NCBI RefSeq assembly: GCF_000497245.1
Contig: NZ_AWTC01000010.1
Coordinates: 1-64,000, forward strand
Reading direction: 5' to 3'
Source of the DNA: Sporolactobacillus laevolacticus DSM 442
GTDB lineage: Bacteria; Bacillota; Bacilli; Bacillales; Sporolactobacillaceae
Length of the DNA: 64,000 nucleotides
The notes under the pieces are model-generated. The model made no database searches. It was not told where the DNA came from and worked only from the letters and a program-made list of their open reading frames with translations. Numbering within the stretch: position 1 is the first letter of the stretch; each line of letters opens with the position of its first letter. The translations under genes and the position numbers were made by a program. This document shows, piece by piece, positions 8,524 to 18,179 of this stretch.

Positions 8524-8727
8524 TCATTTACTTTTTTTTCCGAGATAAAACCACAAATAAAGAATAGCAAGAAGCATCACCGGGCAGGCCATCCACATGC
8601 ATACTTGAAAAAATGCCCTTCCAAAAGAGAGAAAACTCTCATGCCCAAAAGCATTAGCAGAGAAGAACAGGCAGGTTAGTCCCATGATTATCAAAAATAG
8701 TGAAAAAATCCAGTCCAATTTTTTCAT
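8524..8727 (-). CDS. small two-TM membrane protein with CPVM motif
   Basis: 67 aa with two hydrophobic segments (DWIFSLFLIIMGLTCLFFSA and CMWMACPVMLLAILYLWFYL). Its ATG overlaps the stop of the histidine-kinase gene (ATGA), so it is translationally coupled to the two-component system. The CxxxxCPVM cluster resembles the CPxM motifs in the two genes downstream. I infer an accessory of copper sensing or handling. Confidence 0.55.
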   Translation of the reverse strand: MKKLDWIFSLFLIIMGLTCLFFSANAFGHESFLSFGRAFFQVCMWMACPVMLLAILYLWFYLGKKSK

Positions 8728-10139
8728 GAAATCATCCCGCCCTTCTCATGCTTTTCTTCAAAGGGAAATGTCAATGTAAAAGTAGTTCCAACGCCTGCTG
8801 TACTCTCAACATGAACCGTTCCGCCTTGTATTTCGACATACTTTTTAACGATGGACAAACCTAAGCCGGTCCCGCCGTATTTGCGCGCCCGCGATTTTTC
8901 AACACGATAAAACCGTTCAAAAATGAAAGGAAGTTCCTCATTGGGAATGCCAATTCCGGTGTCCGCCACAATGACAACCCCAGCATTATTTTGTTTCTTC
9001 AATTGAACAAGAATCGTCCCGTTCTCTGTAAATCGAATCGCATTTTCCAGTAAATTGAGCAGCACCTGTTCCATGCGTTGACGGTCTCCATGAATACATG
9101 GGACGTGTTCATGGACATCTACTTGAAGACTCAAATGCTTGTTTTCCGCCTTCAGTTTCACTTTCTGAAGTGCCGCTTTCATGGGTCCTTTCAGATCCAG
9201 TGATTCCATAGTGAGCTTTATCTGCCCCTCCTCCATCTTTGAAAGGTCGAACAGATCGTTAATTAGACGTTCGAGACGTACGGATTCTTGATAAATGATC
9301 GATAAGTACTGTTCTTTTTCTTTGTCGGATTGAACCATTCCGTCTGCCAAAACTTTAGTATAGCCCTGAAGGTAAGTCACCGGCGTTCGCAGTTCATGTG
9401 AAATATTTGAGAAAAAAGCTTGTCTCGTATCTCGATAGCGTTGAAGGCTGGCCGCCAGATCATTTATGGAACGTCCAAGCATACCGATCTCATCACGGCC
9501 CCCGATCTTAAGCCGCGCGTCCCAGTCTCCTTTTGCCATTTTCCCAGTCATATGCTGCATTTGAAGTAGCGGACGGGACAGCAACTTGCTCATGATCAAG
9601 ATCATGCCTAAAGCGAGCAGAAAAGCGCCTAATCCAGACAGGATCAGCAAGCCACGCAAACGATACAAAGAGTTATCTATTTGTTTCATTGAAGAAGCAA
9701 TGTAAATCGCGGACCGAGTGCTTTTGTCACGCTTTACCGGTTTTCCGACGACATAATACCGATTATGCTGACCGTCTTGAAATCGGAATTCAATGGCATG
9801 ACCGGAAAGCAACCGCCGATTTTCTGACTTTCTTACAAATGAAGGACTTGGCTGCTCTTTCTTGCCTTCAAGGGTCAGAACTCTTCCATCAGCATATAAC
9901 CAATAGACCTTTACATTTGAAAACTCGGCAAAAGTTCGGATCATCGATTGGGATGAATCCTCCCCGGATGCAGCCATAGTGGTAAAATGAGCAGCGATTT
10001 CGTGAGTATCTTCTTTCATTTGCGCATCATAAAAGGTTGTGAATAAACGGTCGACAGCTAGCCCAAGCGAAAGCAGGATTACGATGATCAGCACCATGAT
10101 GGCGACACCCAGTTTCAGCCCGATTCGATTCATTGTCAT
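8724..10139 (-). CDS. sensor histidine kinase
   Basis: 471 aa membrane sensor kinase. TM1 about 9-31, an extracytoplasmic sensor of about 130 residues, TM2 about 163-185, HAMP (SRPLLQMQHMTGKMAKGDWD), HisKA with the phospho-acceptor in SNISHELRTPVTYLQGY, and HATPase with N-box (LLENAIRFT), G1 (DTGIGIP), F-box (FERFYRV) and G2 (GGTGLGL). It overlaps the response-regulator stop by ATGA and is coupled to a CPxM membrane protein. Divergent placement next to a multicopper oxidase suggests copper or envelope-oxidation sensing, although the sensor domain itself has no obvious metal cluster. Confidence 0.9.
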   Translation of the reverse strand: MTMNRIGLKLGVAIMVLIIVILLSLGLAVDRLFTTFYDAQMKEDTHEIAAHFTTMAASGEDSSQSMIRTFAEFSNVKVYWLYADGRVLTLEGKKEQPSPSFVRKSENRRLLSGHAIEFRFQDGQHNRYYVVGKPVKRDKSTRSAIYIASSMKQIDNSLYRLRGLLILSGLGAFLLALGMILIMSKLLSRPLLQMQHMTGKMAKGDWDARLKIGGRDEIGMLGRSINDLAASLQRYRDTRQAFFSNISHELRTPVTYLQGYTKVLADGMVQSDKEKEQYLSIIYQESVRLERLINDLFDLSKMEEGQIKLTMESLDLKGPMKAALQKVKLKAENKHLSLQVDVHEHVPCIHGDRQRMEQVLLNLLENAIRFTENGTILVQLKKQNNAGVVIVADTGIGIPNEELPFIFERFYRVEKSRARKYGGTGLGLSIVKKYVEIQGGTVHVESTAGVGTTFTLTFPFEEKHEKGGMIS

Positions 10140-10840
10140 GACTTTCCATCCTCAGAATTGAATTTATAGCCAATCCCCCATGCCGTCTGAATTGGTGAAT
10201 AGTGCAACCCAGCCTTTTTCAGCTTTTCTCTGATATTTTTCACATGTATGTCGACCACTCGTGCGTCGCCCTCAAAGTCAAAGCCCCATATCTTTTCAAT
10301 CAGTTGCTCTCTAGATAGAACACGTCCGTTATTCATTGCGAGCGTGTCAAACAGATCGAACTCCTTTTGGGTAAGTTCAAGTGGCCGATCCTGAATCATG
10401 ACCTGCCTGCCGTCTCTGTCGATAATCAGTTCCGGAAAAATCAGTTTATTTTTATCCAACTGGCCGGCTGTAACTGTAGATCGACGGATTAGTGCATGAA
10501 CACGGGCAACCAGTTCGGCAGGATCAAATGGTTTGGTTAAGTAATCGTCCGCGCCAAGTTCAAGTCCCTGGACTTTTTCTTTTGTCTCACCTAAAGCAGT
10601 CAACATCAGAATTGGGACCGATTTCACTTCTCGTATCGATCGGCAGACCTGCCATCCATCCATTTCAGGCATCATCACGTCAAGAATGATCAAATCGAAA
10701 GAGTAATTTTTAATCTTCAGCAACGCTTCATTGCCATCTGCTGCCTCAACTGTATCAAAGCCTTCTTTTGAGAAATAGATACGTAGCAAATTGCGCATTT
10801 TCCAGTCATCATCTACGATTAGAATTTGCAATTTTTTCAT
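10136..10840 (-). CDS. OmpR-family response regulator
   Basis: 234 aa. Receiver domain with the acidic pair (VDDD), phospho-acceptor Asp in 'LIILDVMMPEMDGW', Thr in 'LMLTALG' and Lys in 'DYLTKPFDP', then a winged-helix DNA-binding domain (ELTQKEFDLFDTLAMN ... DARVVDIHVKNIREKL). First gene of the unit; AAGGTGAT precedes the ATG at 10840. A direct repeat in the 220-bp gap to the divergent multicopper-oxidase gene is a likely binding site. Confidence 0.92.
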   Translation of the reverse strand: MKKLQILIVDDDWKMRNLLRIYFSKEGFDTVEAADGNEALLKIKNYSFDLIILDVMMPEMDGWQVCRSIREVKSVPILMLTALGETKEKVQGLELGADDYLTKPFDPAELVARVHALIRRSTVTAGQLDKNKLIFPELIIDRDGRQVMIQDRPLELTQKEFDLFDTLAMNNGRVLSREQLIEKIWGFDFEGDARVVDIHVKNIREKLKKAGLHYSPIQTAWGIGYKFNSEDGKS

Positions 10841-11000
10841 CATGATCACCTTTTCTTATCTTACAGTAAACTTTATTTTTTTGCTGTTTTCGCTCAATAA
10901 CTCTATATACGAAAATTCGTATGGTCTTCTGTTCTGTCCACTCATTATCTCCTGTATTTATAGACTAATCTCGAATTGTGTAGTTTTCGTTAGATTGTTA

Positions 11001-11021
11001 TTTCTTCACAGTTTCTTCACA
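11001..11021 (+). promoter_or_regulatory. direct repeat, candidate response-regulator site
   Basis: TTTCTTCACA occurs at 11001-11010 and again at 11012-11021, an 11-bp period that matches head-to-tail OmpR-dimer binding. It lies 45 bp before the multicopper-oxidase start and just upstream of a TACACT -10-like element (11031-11036) that lacks a good -35, as in activator-dependent promoters. Confidence 0.5.
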
Positions 11022-11065
11022 TTTTTCTTTTACACTAATTTCAATCGAATGGAGGAGTGTGCTCT

Positions 11066-12679
11066 ATGAAAAGATTTCTTTTCGTCGCACTTGCAGCTTT
11101 TACTTTACTCATGATCACTGCTTGTTCCGCAACAACAGCGGACAACAATCAAAAAAAGACCAATATGAATGGCAATGAATCAGCTGCTTCACAAGCACCC
11201 AAAATATTAAGAAGTCCGAATATTACGCTTGTTGCCCAAAAGGGCACACAAAAATTGAGCAACGGTGTTATTGTCCCGGTTTGGACGTTTAATGGTTCCG
11301 CACCAGGACCGGAAATACGTGTGCAAAAAGGCGATAAGATTCACGTCACTTTAAAGAATGAGTTGCCTGCACCTATTTCAATTCACTGGCACGGTTATCC
11401 GGTTCCAAATAAAATGGACGGAATTCCGGGCGTAACACAGGACGCCGTGGCACCGGGAAAGAGCTTTACTTATGAATTCGTTGCTGATAAAGCAGGCACT
11501 TACTGGTATCACTCGCACCAAGATTCAGTGAATCAGGTGGACCGAGGGTTATATGGGGCATTCATTGTTGAAGACTCCAAAGAAAAATACGACAAAGATT
11601 ACACCTTGATGCTGGATGAATGGGTGACAGATAAAAATCAGATTAATGGGCAAATCAAGGCAATGACTCCGGGGACAAGTAAAAAGAAAAGCGGAGACTC
11701 CGGTATGGACGGTATGAACATGGACGGCATGGGCCATGGTAGTTCAACTGAAAACTCATCAAATAACCATGATGGTGGTATGAACATGCCTGGGAATATG
11801 ATGGTCGACAATATGAGCATGTATGACTTGTATACCATTAATGGAAAAAGCGGCAAATTGGTCAAACCTCTGAATGTCAAAAAGGGGGATAAGGTTCGGC
11901 TGCGTTTCATCAATGCCGGCTATCTCCCCCACAACATTCATATTCATGGTCACAACATTAAAGTGATCGCGACTGATGGTCAACCTATTAATAATCCGCA
12001 GACCGTTAAAAATCGGGTGATTTCCATCGCGCCAGGTGAACGCTATGATGTTTCCTTCACTGCTGACAATCCAGGAAAATGGTATATCGAAGATCATGGA
12101 ACAGCAAAAGGTACTAACGAGATGAAGGCTTTAATTAACTATGAAGGCAGCAAAGCTACAAGCGGTCAGCCTAATGCAAGTACACAATTACCAGCGATTG
12201 ATTTTACTGATTACGGGGCTAAAGCAAAACCACAGTTTACCTTGAATCAAAAATACGACGTCACTTATACCATGAATCTCAATGCTGGAATGAATAGTAA
12301 TGGGATGATCTATACAATTAATGGGAAGAGTTTCCCGAATACAGATCCGATCAAGGTTAAAACAGGTGATCGCGTAAAGGTCAAGCTGGTCAATCGTGAT
12401 CATATGAATAATCATCCAATGCATCTGCATGGTCACTTTTTCCAGGTGTTAAGCAAGAATGGCAAACTGGTCAGCGGTTCTCCAATCTACAAAGATACAC
12501 TGAATGTGAAACCGGGCGAAACATACGAAGTCGCTTTCAAGGCCGATAATCCAGGCAATTGGATGTTCCACTGCCACGATCTGCATCACGCAAACGCAGG
12601 CATGGTTACCGAGGTGAATTATACAGATTTTCAGTCAAATTATGTGCCAGACTCTGCAAACGATAATAAGCCAGAATAA
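11066..12679 (+). CDS. multicopper oxidase lipoprotein (CopA/CueO-like)
   Basis: 537 aa. Lipoprotein signal peptide with Cys20 (LMITACSA), then three cupredoxin domains. All four copper-ligand motifs are visible: SIHWHG (about 107), WYHSHQ, HPMHLHGHFF and the type-1 site HCHDLHHANAGM near the C-terminus. Between domains 1 and 2 is a Met/His-rich insert (residues about 210-255, repeated GMDGMNM units), the hallmark of Cu(I) oxidases of the CueO/CopA class. Probably oxidises Cu(I) outside the membrane. The ATG at 11066 sits eight bases after GGAGGAG. Divergent from the two-component genes. Confidence 0.93.
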   Translation: MKRFLFVALAAFTLLMITACSATTADNNQKKTNMNGNESAASQAPKILRSPNITLVAQKGTQKLSNGVIVPVWTFNGSAPGPEIRVQKGDKIHVTLKNELPAPISIHWHGYPVPNKMDGIPGVTQDAVAPGKSFTYEFVADKAGTYWYHSHQDSVNQVDRGLYGAFIVEDSKEKYDKDYTLMLDEWVTDKNQINGQIKAMTPGTSKKKSGDSGMDGMNMDGMGHGSSTENSSNNHDGGMNMPGNMMVDNMSMYDLYTINGKSGKLVKPLNVKKGDKVRLRFINAGYLPHNIHIHGHNIKVIATDGQPINNPQTVKNRVISIAPGERYDVSFTADNPGKWYIEDHGTAKGTNEMKALINYEGSKATSGQPNASTQLPAIDFTDYGAKAKPQFTLNQKYDVTYTMNLNAGMNSNGMIYTINGKSFPNTDPIKVKTGDRVKVKLVNRDHMNNHPMHLHGHFFQVLSKNGKLVSGSPIYKDTLNVKPGETYEVAFKADNPGNWMFHCHDLHHANAGMVTEVNYTDFQSNYVPDSANDNKPE

Positions 12680-12830
12680 ATATAGAGCAAAAAAACCTGT
12701 AAGCATCATTATTTTGTTGAAAAAACGTATTCAGAGATGAAATAAAGAAATTTTTCACGTAAACTATTAGGGTGGAATCCCCCTGAAAGAATATGGGAAG
12801 TCCGTTAAATCAGAAAGACAATTGTTTTCA

Positions 12831-12839
12831 TGATAAAAT
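12831..12839 (+). promoter_or_regulatory. extended -10 element ahead of hemE
   Basis: TGATAAAAT matches an extended -10 (TGnTATAAT) 35 bp before the hemE start. No convincing -35 is seen, as is usual for this class. The rest of 12680-12873 shows only a short GGGTGG/CCCCC hairpin. Confidence 0.35.
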
Positions 12840-12873
12840 GTTTCCATAGGTTACTTTGAAAAGGATGAGTTAA

Positions 12874-13896
12874 TTGTTTAATGATGTATTTCTGAAAGCG
12901 TGCCGAAAAGAGGCTGTCCCTTACACACCCGTATGGTTCATGAGACAGGCAGGTCGCTATCAGGCTGAATATAGAGCCATTCGCGAACGTTATTCTTTTT
13001 TTGAGATCAGCCACCATCCGGAACTATGTGCACAGGTTACCCGGCTTCCGGTTGAGAAACTCGGAGTTGACGCAGCCATCCTCTTTGCCGATATCATGAC
13101 GCCGCTAAAGGCAAGAGGAATAGAGGTTGAAATTGTTGAGGGTGTTGGACCTGTATTAAATCAACCGATCCGATCCGGAGCTGACTTTGCTCAATGGAAG
13201 CAACTGGATCCTGCTCGCGATCTTCCTTTTGTTTTGGATACAGTTGAGTTGCTGCATCAGCAGTTGAATGTTCCGTTAATCGGTTTTGCCGGTGCGCCAT
13301 TTACTTTAGCCAGTTATCTGATTGAAGGCGGACCGTCCAAGAATTATCATAAGACAAAGGCATTTATGTATACCCATCCGGAAGACTGGGCGGCACTCAT
13401 GGACGACTTGGCGGATATGACGCTGAACTATTTACAGGCGCAAATCCGGGCAGGCGCTCAGGCCGTGCAAATTTTTGATTCCTGGGTAGGCGCGCTAGGC
13501 GAAAAAGATTATCAAATCTACATTGCGCCAACAATGGCAAAAATCTTTACTGAACTGAAAAAAACCGGAGCGGTAAGCCTGTATTTTGCTGCGGGAGCAG
13601 GCCATCTTCTAAATGAATGGAATAAGCTCCCTGTTGATGTACTATCCATCGATTGGCGTACCTCTGCAGACGATCTGGACAGGCTGCAAATCTCAAAGGC
13701 GATTCAAGGAAATCTTGATCCTTCGCTGCTGCTTGCCCCGCTGCCGATTCTTAAGGAACGCGCAAAAACTTTATTAGACCAACTAAGTAATCGACCGGGC
13801 TATATTTTCAATCTCGGTCATGGCGTTTTCCCGGAAGTCAGTGAAGAGAATTTGCGGGAACTGACAAAATTCGTTCATCATTATCCAAAAGTTTAA
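12874..13896 (+). CDS. hemE: uroporphyrinogen decarboxylase
   Basis: 340 aa, standard length. The signature PVWFMRQAGRYQAEYRAIRE is at the N-terminus, with the catalytic Asp in 'AAILFADIMTP' and a second family motif 'LIGFAGAPFTLASYLIEGG'. It converts uroporphyrinogen III to coproporphyrinogen III. Start is a TTG with AAGGATG upstream. It stands alone, without hemH or hemY, unlike Bacillus subtilis hemEHY; it converges with hemACDBL. Whether heme is completed in this organism cannot be judged from the window. Confidence 0.95.
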   Translation: MFNDVFLKACRKEAVPYTPVWFMRQAGRYQAEYRAIRERYSFFEISHHPELCAQVTRLPVEKLGVDAAILFADIMTPLKARGIEVEIVEGVGPVLNQPIRSGADFAQWKQLDPARDLPFVLDTVELLHQQLNVPLIGFAGAPFTLASYLIEGGPSKNYHKTKAFMYTHPEDWAALMDDLADMTLNYLQAQIRAGAQAVQIFDSWVGALGEKDYQIYIAPTMAKIFTELKKTGAVSLYFAAGAGHLLNEWNKLPVDVLSIDWRTSADDLDRLQISKAIQGNLDPSLLLAPLPILKERAKTLLDQLSNRPGYIFNLGHGVFPEVSEENLRELTKFVHHYPKV

Positions 13897-13927
13897 GATC
13901 ATGAACAAGAAAATAAGCATTAGAAAA

Positions 13928-14015
13928 CTTGGCTTTGCCAAGCCTATGACTAAGGCGAAGTCATAGTTGCACTTATACTATAATCCTTAAAATTAAATAC
14001 TTTCCTATAGTATAA
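13928..14015. repeat. cluster of small palindromes between hemE and hemL
   Basis: Three perfect inverted repeats in 90 bp: CTTGGC/GCCAAG (13928-13942), CTATGACT/AGTCATAG (13944-13966), and TTATACTATA (13973-13982) against TATAGTATAA (14006-14015). The tightly packed hairpins resemble the subterminal structure of IS200/IS605 ends or a MITE remnant. No second copy was noticed in the window. Confidence 0.4.
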
Positions 14016-14017
14016 AA

Positions 14018-14044
14018 AATCCGGACCGTAAATTTGTCCGGATT
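14018..14044. terminator. terminator shared by hemE and hemL ends
   Basis: AATCCGGAC pairs with GTCCGGATT around a 9-nt loop, flanked by A- and T-rich sequence, between the convergent hemE and hemACDBL transcripts. Confidence 0.7.
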
Positions 14045-14114
14045 TAATCGTTCACTGGATCAGGGCAACCTTTTCCAGTTTTTCTTTTTAAGTAGTAATT
14101 CATCTTTTTAAGCG

Positions 14115-15407
14115 TCAAGATTCAGCAATTTCACGAAACGCGTATTCGGCAGCCTTGATCGTTTTTTCAATATCATCCATTGAATGCTTCGTTGAGAGAA
14201 AAACCCCTTCAAACTGCGAAGGCGGAAGCGAGATCCCTTGTTCGATCATCGCTGTAAAATATTTTTTAAAATGATCCAGATTGGATGACTTCGATCTTTT
14301 ATAATTAATAACCTTCTGATCCGTGAAGAAAATACCCATCATGGCGCCTGCCTGGTTCACGGTTAAAGGAATACCATACTTTGCTGCCGCTGATCGGTAC
14401 CCATCAGCCAAACGATCTGCTTTTTCACGGAACGCGACATAATCTTCCGGTTTCAGCTGTGACAGGGTCATGTAACCGGCAGCCATGGCTAGAGGATTTC
14501 CTGAAAGTGTTCCGGCTTGATAGACTGGTCCCTCCGGCGCAACCTGTTTCATAATTTCACGTTTGCCGCCATATGCGCCAACCGGAAGTCCGCCGCCAAT
14601 CACTTTCCCCAGCGTAGTTAGGTCAGGCGTAACACCAAAGTAACCTTGCGCACAATGATAGGCAACACGGAACCCGGTCATTACTTCATCAAAAATGAGC
14701 AGCGAACCATATTCATTCGTAATTGCTCTTAGAGATTCCAGAAAACCTGGGATCGGTGGAACGACGCCCATATTGCCTGCCACAGGCTCGACAATGACAC
14801 AAGCGATATCCTTTCCAAACTGTTTGAAAACTTCTGCGACGCTTTCAGCATCATTATAGGGAACGGTTAGTGTATCCTTTGCCAGTTGGGCGGGAACACC
14901 AGGACTATCCGGCAATCCGAGTGTCGCTACTCCTGAACCTGCTTTGATCAGCAGCGAATCAGCACTGCCATGGTAACTGCCTTCAAATTTCAGAATTTTG
15001 TCTCGACCAGTGTACCCGCGAGCGAGACGTATCGCGCTCATCGTGGCTTCTGTTCCGGAATTAACCATTCGAACCATTTCTATTGATGGTACACGGTTAA
15101 TAACGAGCTCCGCCAATTTAGACTCCAACACATGCGGTGCGCCGAAACTGAGCCCTTTCGCTGCCGTTTGCTTTACATATTCTACGACCTTCTCATCGGA
15201 ATGCCCGAGAATCAGCGGTCCCCAACTCAGCACATAATCAATATATTCATTTCCATCGAGATCATAGACCTTCGATCCCTTGCCATGGTCCATGTAAATC
15301 GGATCTAAGTCAACCGACGGAAACGAACGGACCGGGCTGTTGACCCCGCCCGGCATCAAGGGCTTTGCTTCTTTGTATGCAGCAATGGATTTGCTGAAAT
15401 CCATCAT
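14115..15407 (-). CDS. hemL: glutamate-1-semialdehyde 2,1-aminomutase
   Basis: 430 aa, normal length. PLP lysine in '[18 protein letters not shown]', substrate-side motifs '[11 protein letters not shown]' and '[13 protein letters not shown]'. It makes 5-aminolevulinate from glutamate-1-semialdehyde, the product of HemA. The ATG directly follows the hemB stop; a second ATG at 15404 is equally well placed after GAAGG. Last gene of hemACDBL, before the shared terminator. Confidence 0.97.
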   Translation of the reverse strand: MMDFSKSIAAYKEAKPLMPGGVNSPVRSFPSVDLDPIYMDHGKGSKVYDLDGNEYIDYVLSWGPLILGHSDEKVVEYVKQTAAKGLSFGAPHVLESKLAELVINRVPSIEMVRMVNSGTEATMSAIRLARGYTGRDKILKFEGSYHGSADSLLIKAGSGVATLGLPDSPGVPAQLAKDTLTVPYNDAESVAEVFKQFGKDIACVIVEPVAGNMGVVPPIPGFLESLRAITNEYGSLLIFDEVMTGFRVAYHCAQGYFGVTPDLTTLGKVIGGGLPVGAYGGKREIMKQVAPEGPVYQAGTLSGNPLAMAAGYMTLSQLKPEDYVAFREKADRLADGYRSAAAKYGIPLTVNQAGAMMGIFFTDQKVINYKRSKSSNLDHFKKYFTAMIEQGISLPPSQFEGVFLSTKHSMDDIEKTIKAAEYAFREIAES

Positions 15408-16397
15408 TCACCCTTCTTCCTGGAGCCAGCGAACAGCGTCTTTGGCATGATAGGTAATAATCATATCGGCACCGGCACGTTTCATCGCGGTCAGCGACTC
15501 AAGAACAACTGCTCTCTCATCGATCCAGCCATTCAGGGCTGCGGCCTTTACCATCGCATATTCCCCGCTCACATTGTAAGCGACAAGCGGCAGATTCACT
15601 TGATTGCGCACATCTCGCAGTACATCAAGATACGGAAGCGCTGGTTTAACAATAATAAAGTCGGCGCCTTCTCGAACATCAGATTCTGCTTCCCTAAGCG
15701 CCTCGCGACGGTTGGCAGGATCCATCTGATATGTTTTCCGATTGCCAAATTTCGGTGCACTCTCAGCAGCATCGCGGAACGGGCCGAAGAAAGCCGATGC
15801 ATATTTTACTGCATAAGACATAATCGGAATCTGCGTGAAGCCGGCTTCATCAAGAGCTTGACGGATCGCAGCAACAAACCCGTCCATCATATTTGAAGGG
15901 GCAATGATATCCGCACCAGCTTCAGCCTGTGACACAGCAGTTTTGGCAAGATAGGTAAGGCTTTCATCATTATCCACATCACCATCATGAATAATACCGC
16001 AATGCCCGTGATCCGTGTATTCGCACATGCACGTATCCGCAATGACGACCAAGTCCGGATACTTTTCCTTTGTCTGGCGAATCGCCTGCTGTACAATACC
16101 CTGTTCATCATACGCACCTGAACCGAAGGCATCCTTCTTTTTTGGAATACCAAAGAACATGATGGACGGAATCCCGAGAGAGGTCACTTCCTTCAATTCC
16201 TCATCAAGGCGGTCAAGCGAGTACTGATACACACCTGGCATTGAAGGAATTTCGGATTTGATGTTGCTCCCCTCTTCAGTCACAAAAATAGGATAGATGA
16301 AATCTGATGGCCGCAGAAATGTTTCCCGCACCATATTTCTGATAGCAGGAGTTCGCCTAAGCCGGCGGTGACGATCAAATTCAAGATTGCTGTTCAT
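15408..16397 (-). CDS. hemB: porphobilinogen synthase (delta-aminolevulinate dehydratase)
   Basis: 329 aa from an ATG at 16397 with GAAGGAAG upstream. The metal-binding region [15 protein letters not shown] has the Cys-rich form of Zn-dependent enzymes. Both Schiff-base lysines are present ([15 protein letters not shown] and [12 protein letters not shown]). It condenses two 5-aminolevulinate molecules into porphobilinogen. The start overlaps the end of hemD by 17 bases, consistent with one operon. Confidence 0.97.
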   Translation of the reverse strand: MNSNLEFDRHRRLRRTPAIRNMVRETFLRPSDFIYPIFVTEEGSNIKSEIPSMPGVYQYSLDRLDEELKEVTSLGIPSIMFFGIPKKKDAFGSGAYDEQGIVQQAIRQTKEKYPDLVVIADTCMCEYTDHGHCGIIHDGDVDNDESLTYLAKTAVSQAEAGADIIAPSNMMDGFVAAIRQALDEAGFTQIPIMSYAVKYASAFFGPFRDAAESAPKFGNRKTYQMDPANRREALREAESDVREGADFIIVKPALPYLDVLRDVRNQVNLPLVAYNVSGEYAMVKAAALNGWIDERAVVLESLTAMKRAGADMIITYHAKDAVRWLQEEG

Positions 16398-17199
16398 TGC
16401 AATGACTTCCTTCTTTATTAGAATAGTAGTTTGCCAGCGCGTCAATCATATCGACAGCTGTAAATCGAGCCGGAATAACGTCTGGGGAATTGCCGAGTGT
16501 TTTAAGTGCCTGCGCAGTGGTCGATCCAATCACTGCAATCGTACATCTTTTCATTGCGCCGCGCCATACGCCCTCTGTCAAAAGTTCAGTAAAAAAACGA
16601 ACTGCGGATGGGCTTGTAAACGTGATCGCGGATAAATGCCCCGATTCGATAATATTCTGAAGTCGAGGTTGAGCGGAGCGGTTCGCTACAGTCTGATAGA
16701 GGACACAACTTGTTACCTTGATTCCCAAATATCTAAGTCTTTCAAGCCATGTCGTGTCTGATAATGATCCTAGCGGAACGGCTACTCGGCTGGCTTGTAA
16801 TCGTCCATCATTAAAAGCTTTCAACAAACCTTGCACAGTAAACGTCTCAGGTATAAAGTCAGCCTGGAGTCCATGGGTCTTGAGCTGTTCAGCGGTTTTT
16901 TTACCGACAACTGCCAGTCTGACTCCGCGTAGCTGTTCGACGTGATCCAAAACGCGTATAAAATAATCTACACTATTCTGGCTCGTCAAAATCACCCAGT
17001 CCGCCTGCTTAACGGACTTAAGCCAGTTTTTCTGCTCTTCTAAAGTAAGCGGCGTCTGGCGATAATCGATAAGCGGAACATGAACAGCCTCCCCGCCATA
17101 TGCGTGAATTCTGGCGCACATGGCAGCGGACTGATGCTGCGCACGAGTAACCAGCACCTGCTTTCCCTTTAAGAGTGCCGGCAAGTTTTCATCTTGCAT
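16381..17199 (-). CDS. hemD: uroporphyrinogen-III synthase
   Basis: 272 aa with the two-lobe HemD fold indicated by '[14 protein letters not shown]', '[13 protein letters not shown]' and '[13 protein letters not shown]'. Sequence conservation is low, as is usual for HemD, but the place between hemC and hemB settles it. It closes hydroxymethylbilane to uroporphyrinogen III, the branch point for heme and siroheme. The ATG at 17199 overlaps the hemC stop by 11 bases. Confidence 0.93.
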   Translation of the reverse strand: MQDENLPALLKGKQVLVTRAQHQSAAMCARIHAYGGEAVHVPLIDYRQTPLTLEEQKNWLKSVKQADWVILTSQNSVDYFIRVLDHVEQLRGVRLAVVGKKTAEQLKTHGLQADFIPETFTVQGLLKAFNDGRLQASRVAVPLGSLSDTTWLERLRYLGIKVTSCVLYQTVANRSAQPRLQNIIESGHLSAITFTSPSAVRFFTELLTEGVWRGAMKRCTIAVIGSTTAQALKTLGNSPDVIPARFTAVDMIDALANYYSNKEGSHCNEQQS

Positions 17200-18124
17200 C
17201 AGTATCACTTTCCGTTCCAAGGTCCGACAAAATCTTTCCTGCTCCTTGAACCAGCAAATCTTCTGCCGCCATAATTCCGAGTGCTTCAGGCTGATCGCCT
17301 AAACGGCTGGTCTTTAACAGCTTTGTCCCATCCGCTGAAGCAACGAGACCGCTCATAGCCAGCATGCCGTCCTTCCGCCGGTCACAGAATGCGGCGATCG
17401 GAACCTGGCAGCCGCCATTTAACCGTTTCAGAAAAGAACGCTCCGCACGAACGGTGACCGCTGTTTCTTCGTTATTAATTGTTTCAAGCAATGCTTTCAG
17501 TTCGATATCCGACGACCTGCACTCAATCGCCAGTGCGCCTTGTCCAACGGCCGGAAGCATAAGATCGAATGGGAGATTTTCGCCTTTTTCCTCCACACCT
17601 AACCGCTTCATTCCTGCCGCAGCAAGAACGATAGCGTCAAAGTCGCCGGATTTCAGCCGTGCAATCCGCGAATCCACATTTCCGCGCAGCGAACGGATGG
17701 TAAGATCTGGCCGGATATTCAGAATTTGTGCGGCACGGCGTAGGCTGCTTGTTCCGACGACAGCCCCTGGTGAAAGTTCCTCAAGCTTTTTGTATTCACG
17801 GGAAATTAGTACATCATGCGGATCTTCACGCTTAGGAATTGATGCAATCTCTAGACCCTGCGGTAATTCAGCGGGCATATCTTTCATGCTGTGAACTGCA
17901 AAATCAATTGATCCGTCTAACAAAGCTCGCTCAATTTCTTTCACAAATAATCCTTTCCCGCCAATCTTGGATAACGTCACATCTAGAATCCGGTCACCTT
18001 TCGTGACAATATGCTTTATATCGAAGGAAAAGTGATCAGACTTGCTCGAAAGACTCTTGATGACCATACCGCTCTGAATCAAAGCGAGCTTGCTCTTCCT
18101 TGATCCAACTTGAATTGTTCTCAT
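17189..18124 (-). CDS. hemC: porphobilinogen deaminase (hydroxymethylbilane synthase)
   Basis: 311 aa from ATG 18124 (MRTIQVGSRKSKLALIQ), exactly the family length; longer in-frame starts would add 35 non-conserved residues. The dipyrromethane-cofactor Cys is in 'LNGGCQVPIAAFC' and the catalytic Asp in 'VHSMKDMP'. It polymerises four porphobilinogens. The ribosome site is weak (ATGGGGC), perhaps because it is read through from hemA, which ends 55 bases upstream. Confidence 0.97.
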   Translation of the reverse strand: MRTIQVGSRKSKLALIQSGMVIKSLSSKSDHFSFDIKHIVTKGDRILDVTLSKIGGKGLFVKEIERALLDGSIDFAVHSMKDMPAELPQGLEIASIPKREDPHDVLISREYKKLEELSPGAVVGTSSLRRAAQILNIRPDLTIRSLRGNVDSRIARLKSGDFDAIVLAAAGMKRLGVEEKGENLPFDLMLPAVGQGALAIECRSSDIELKALLETINNEETAVTVRAERSFLKRLNGGCQVPIAAFCDRRKDGMLAMSGLVASADGTKLLKTSRLGDQPEALGIMAAEDLLVQGAGKILSDLGTESDTDAR

Positions 18125-18179
18125 TTCGTAGCCCCATTTCTTTCTTGACAGGCAGTTCTCTAAATCATCAGGCAAACGT

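Noticed and set aside
12680-12873. Possible riboswitch ahead of hemE
   Set aside because: Only a short GC hairpin is present; no known aptamer consensus could be matched.
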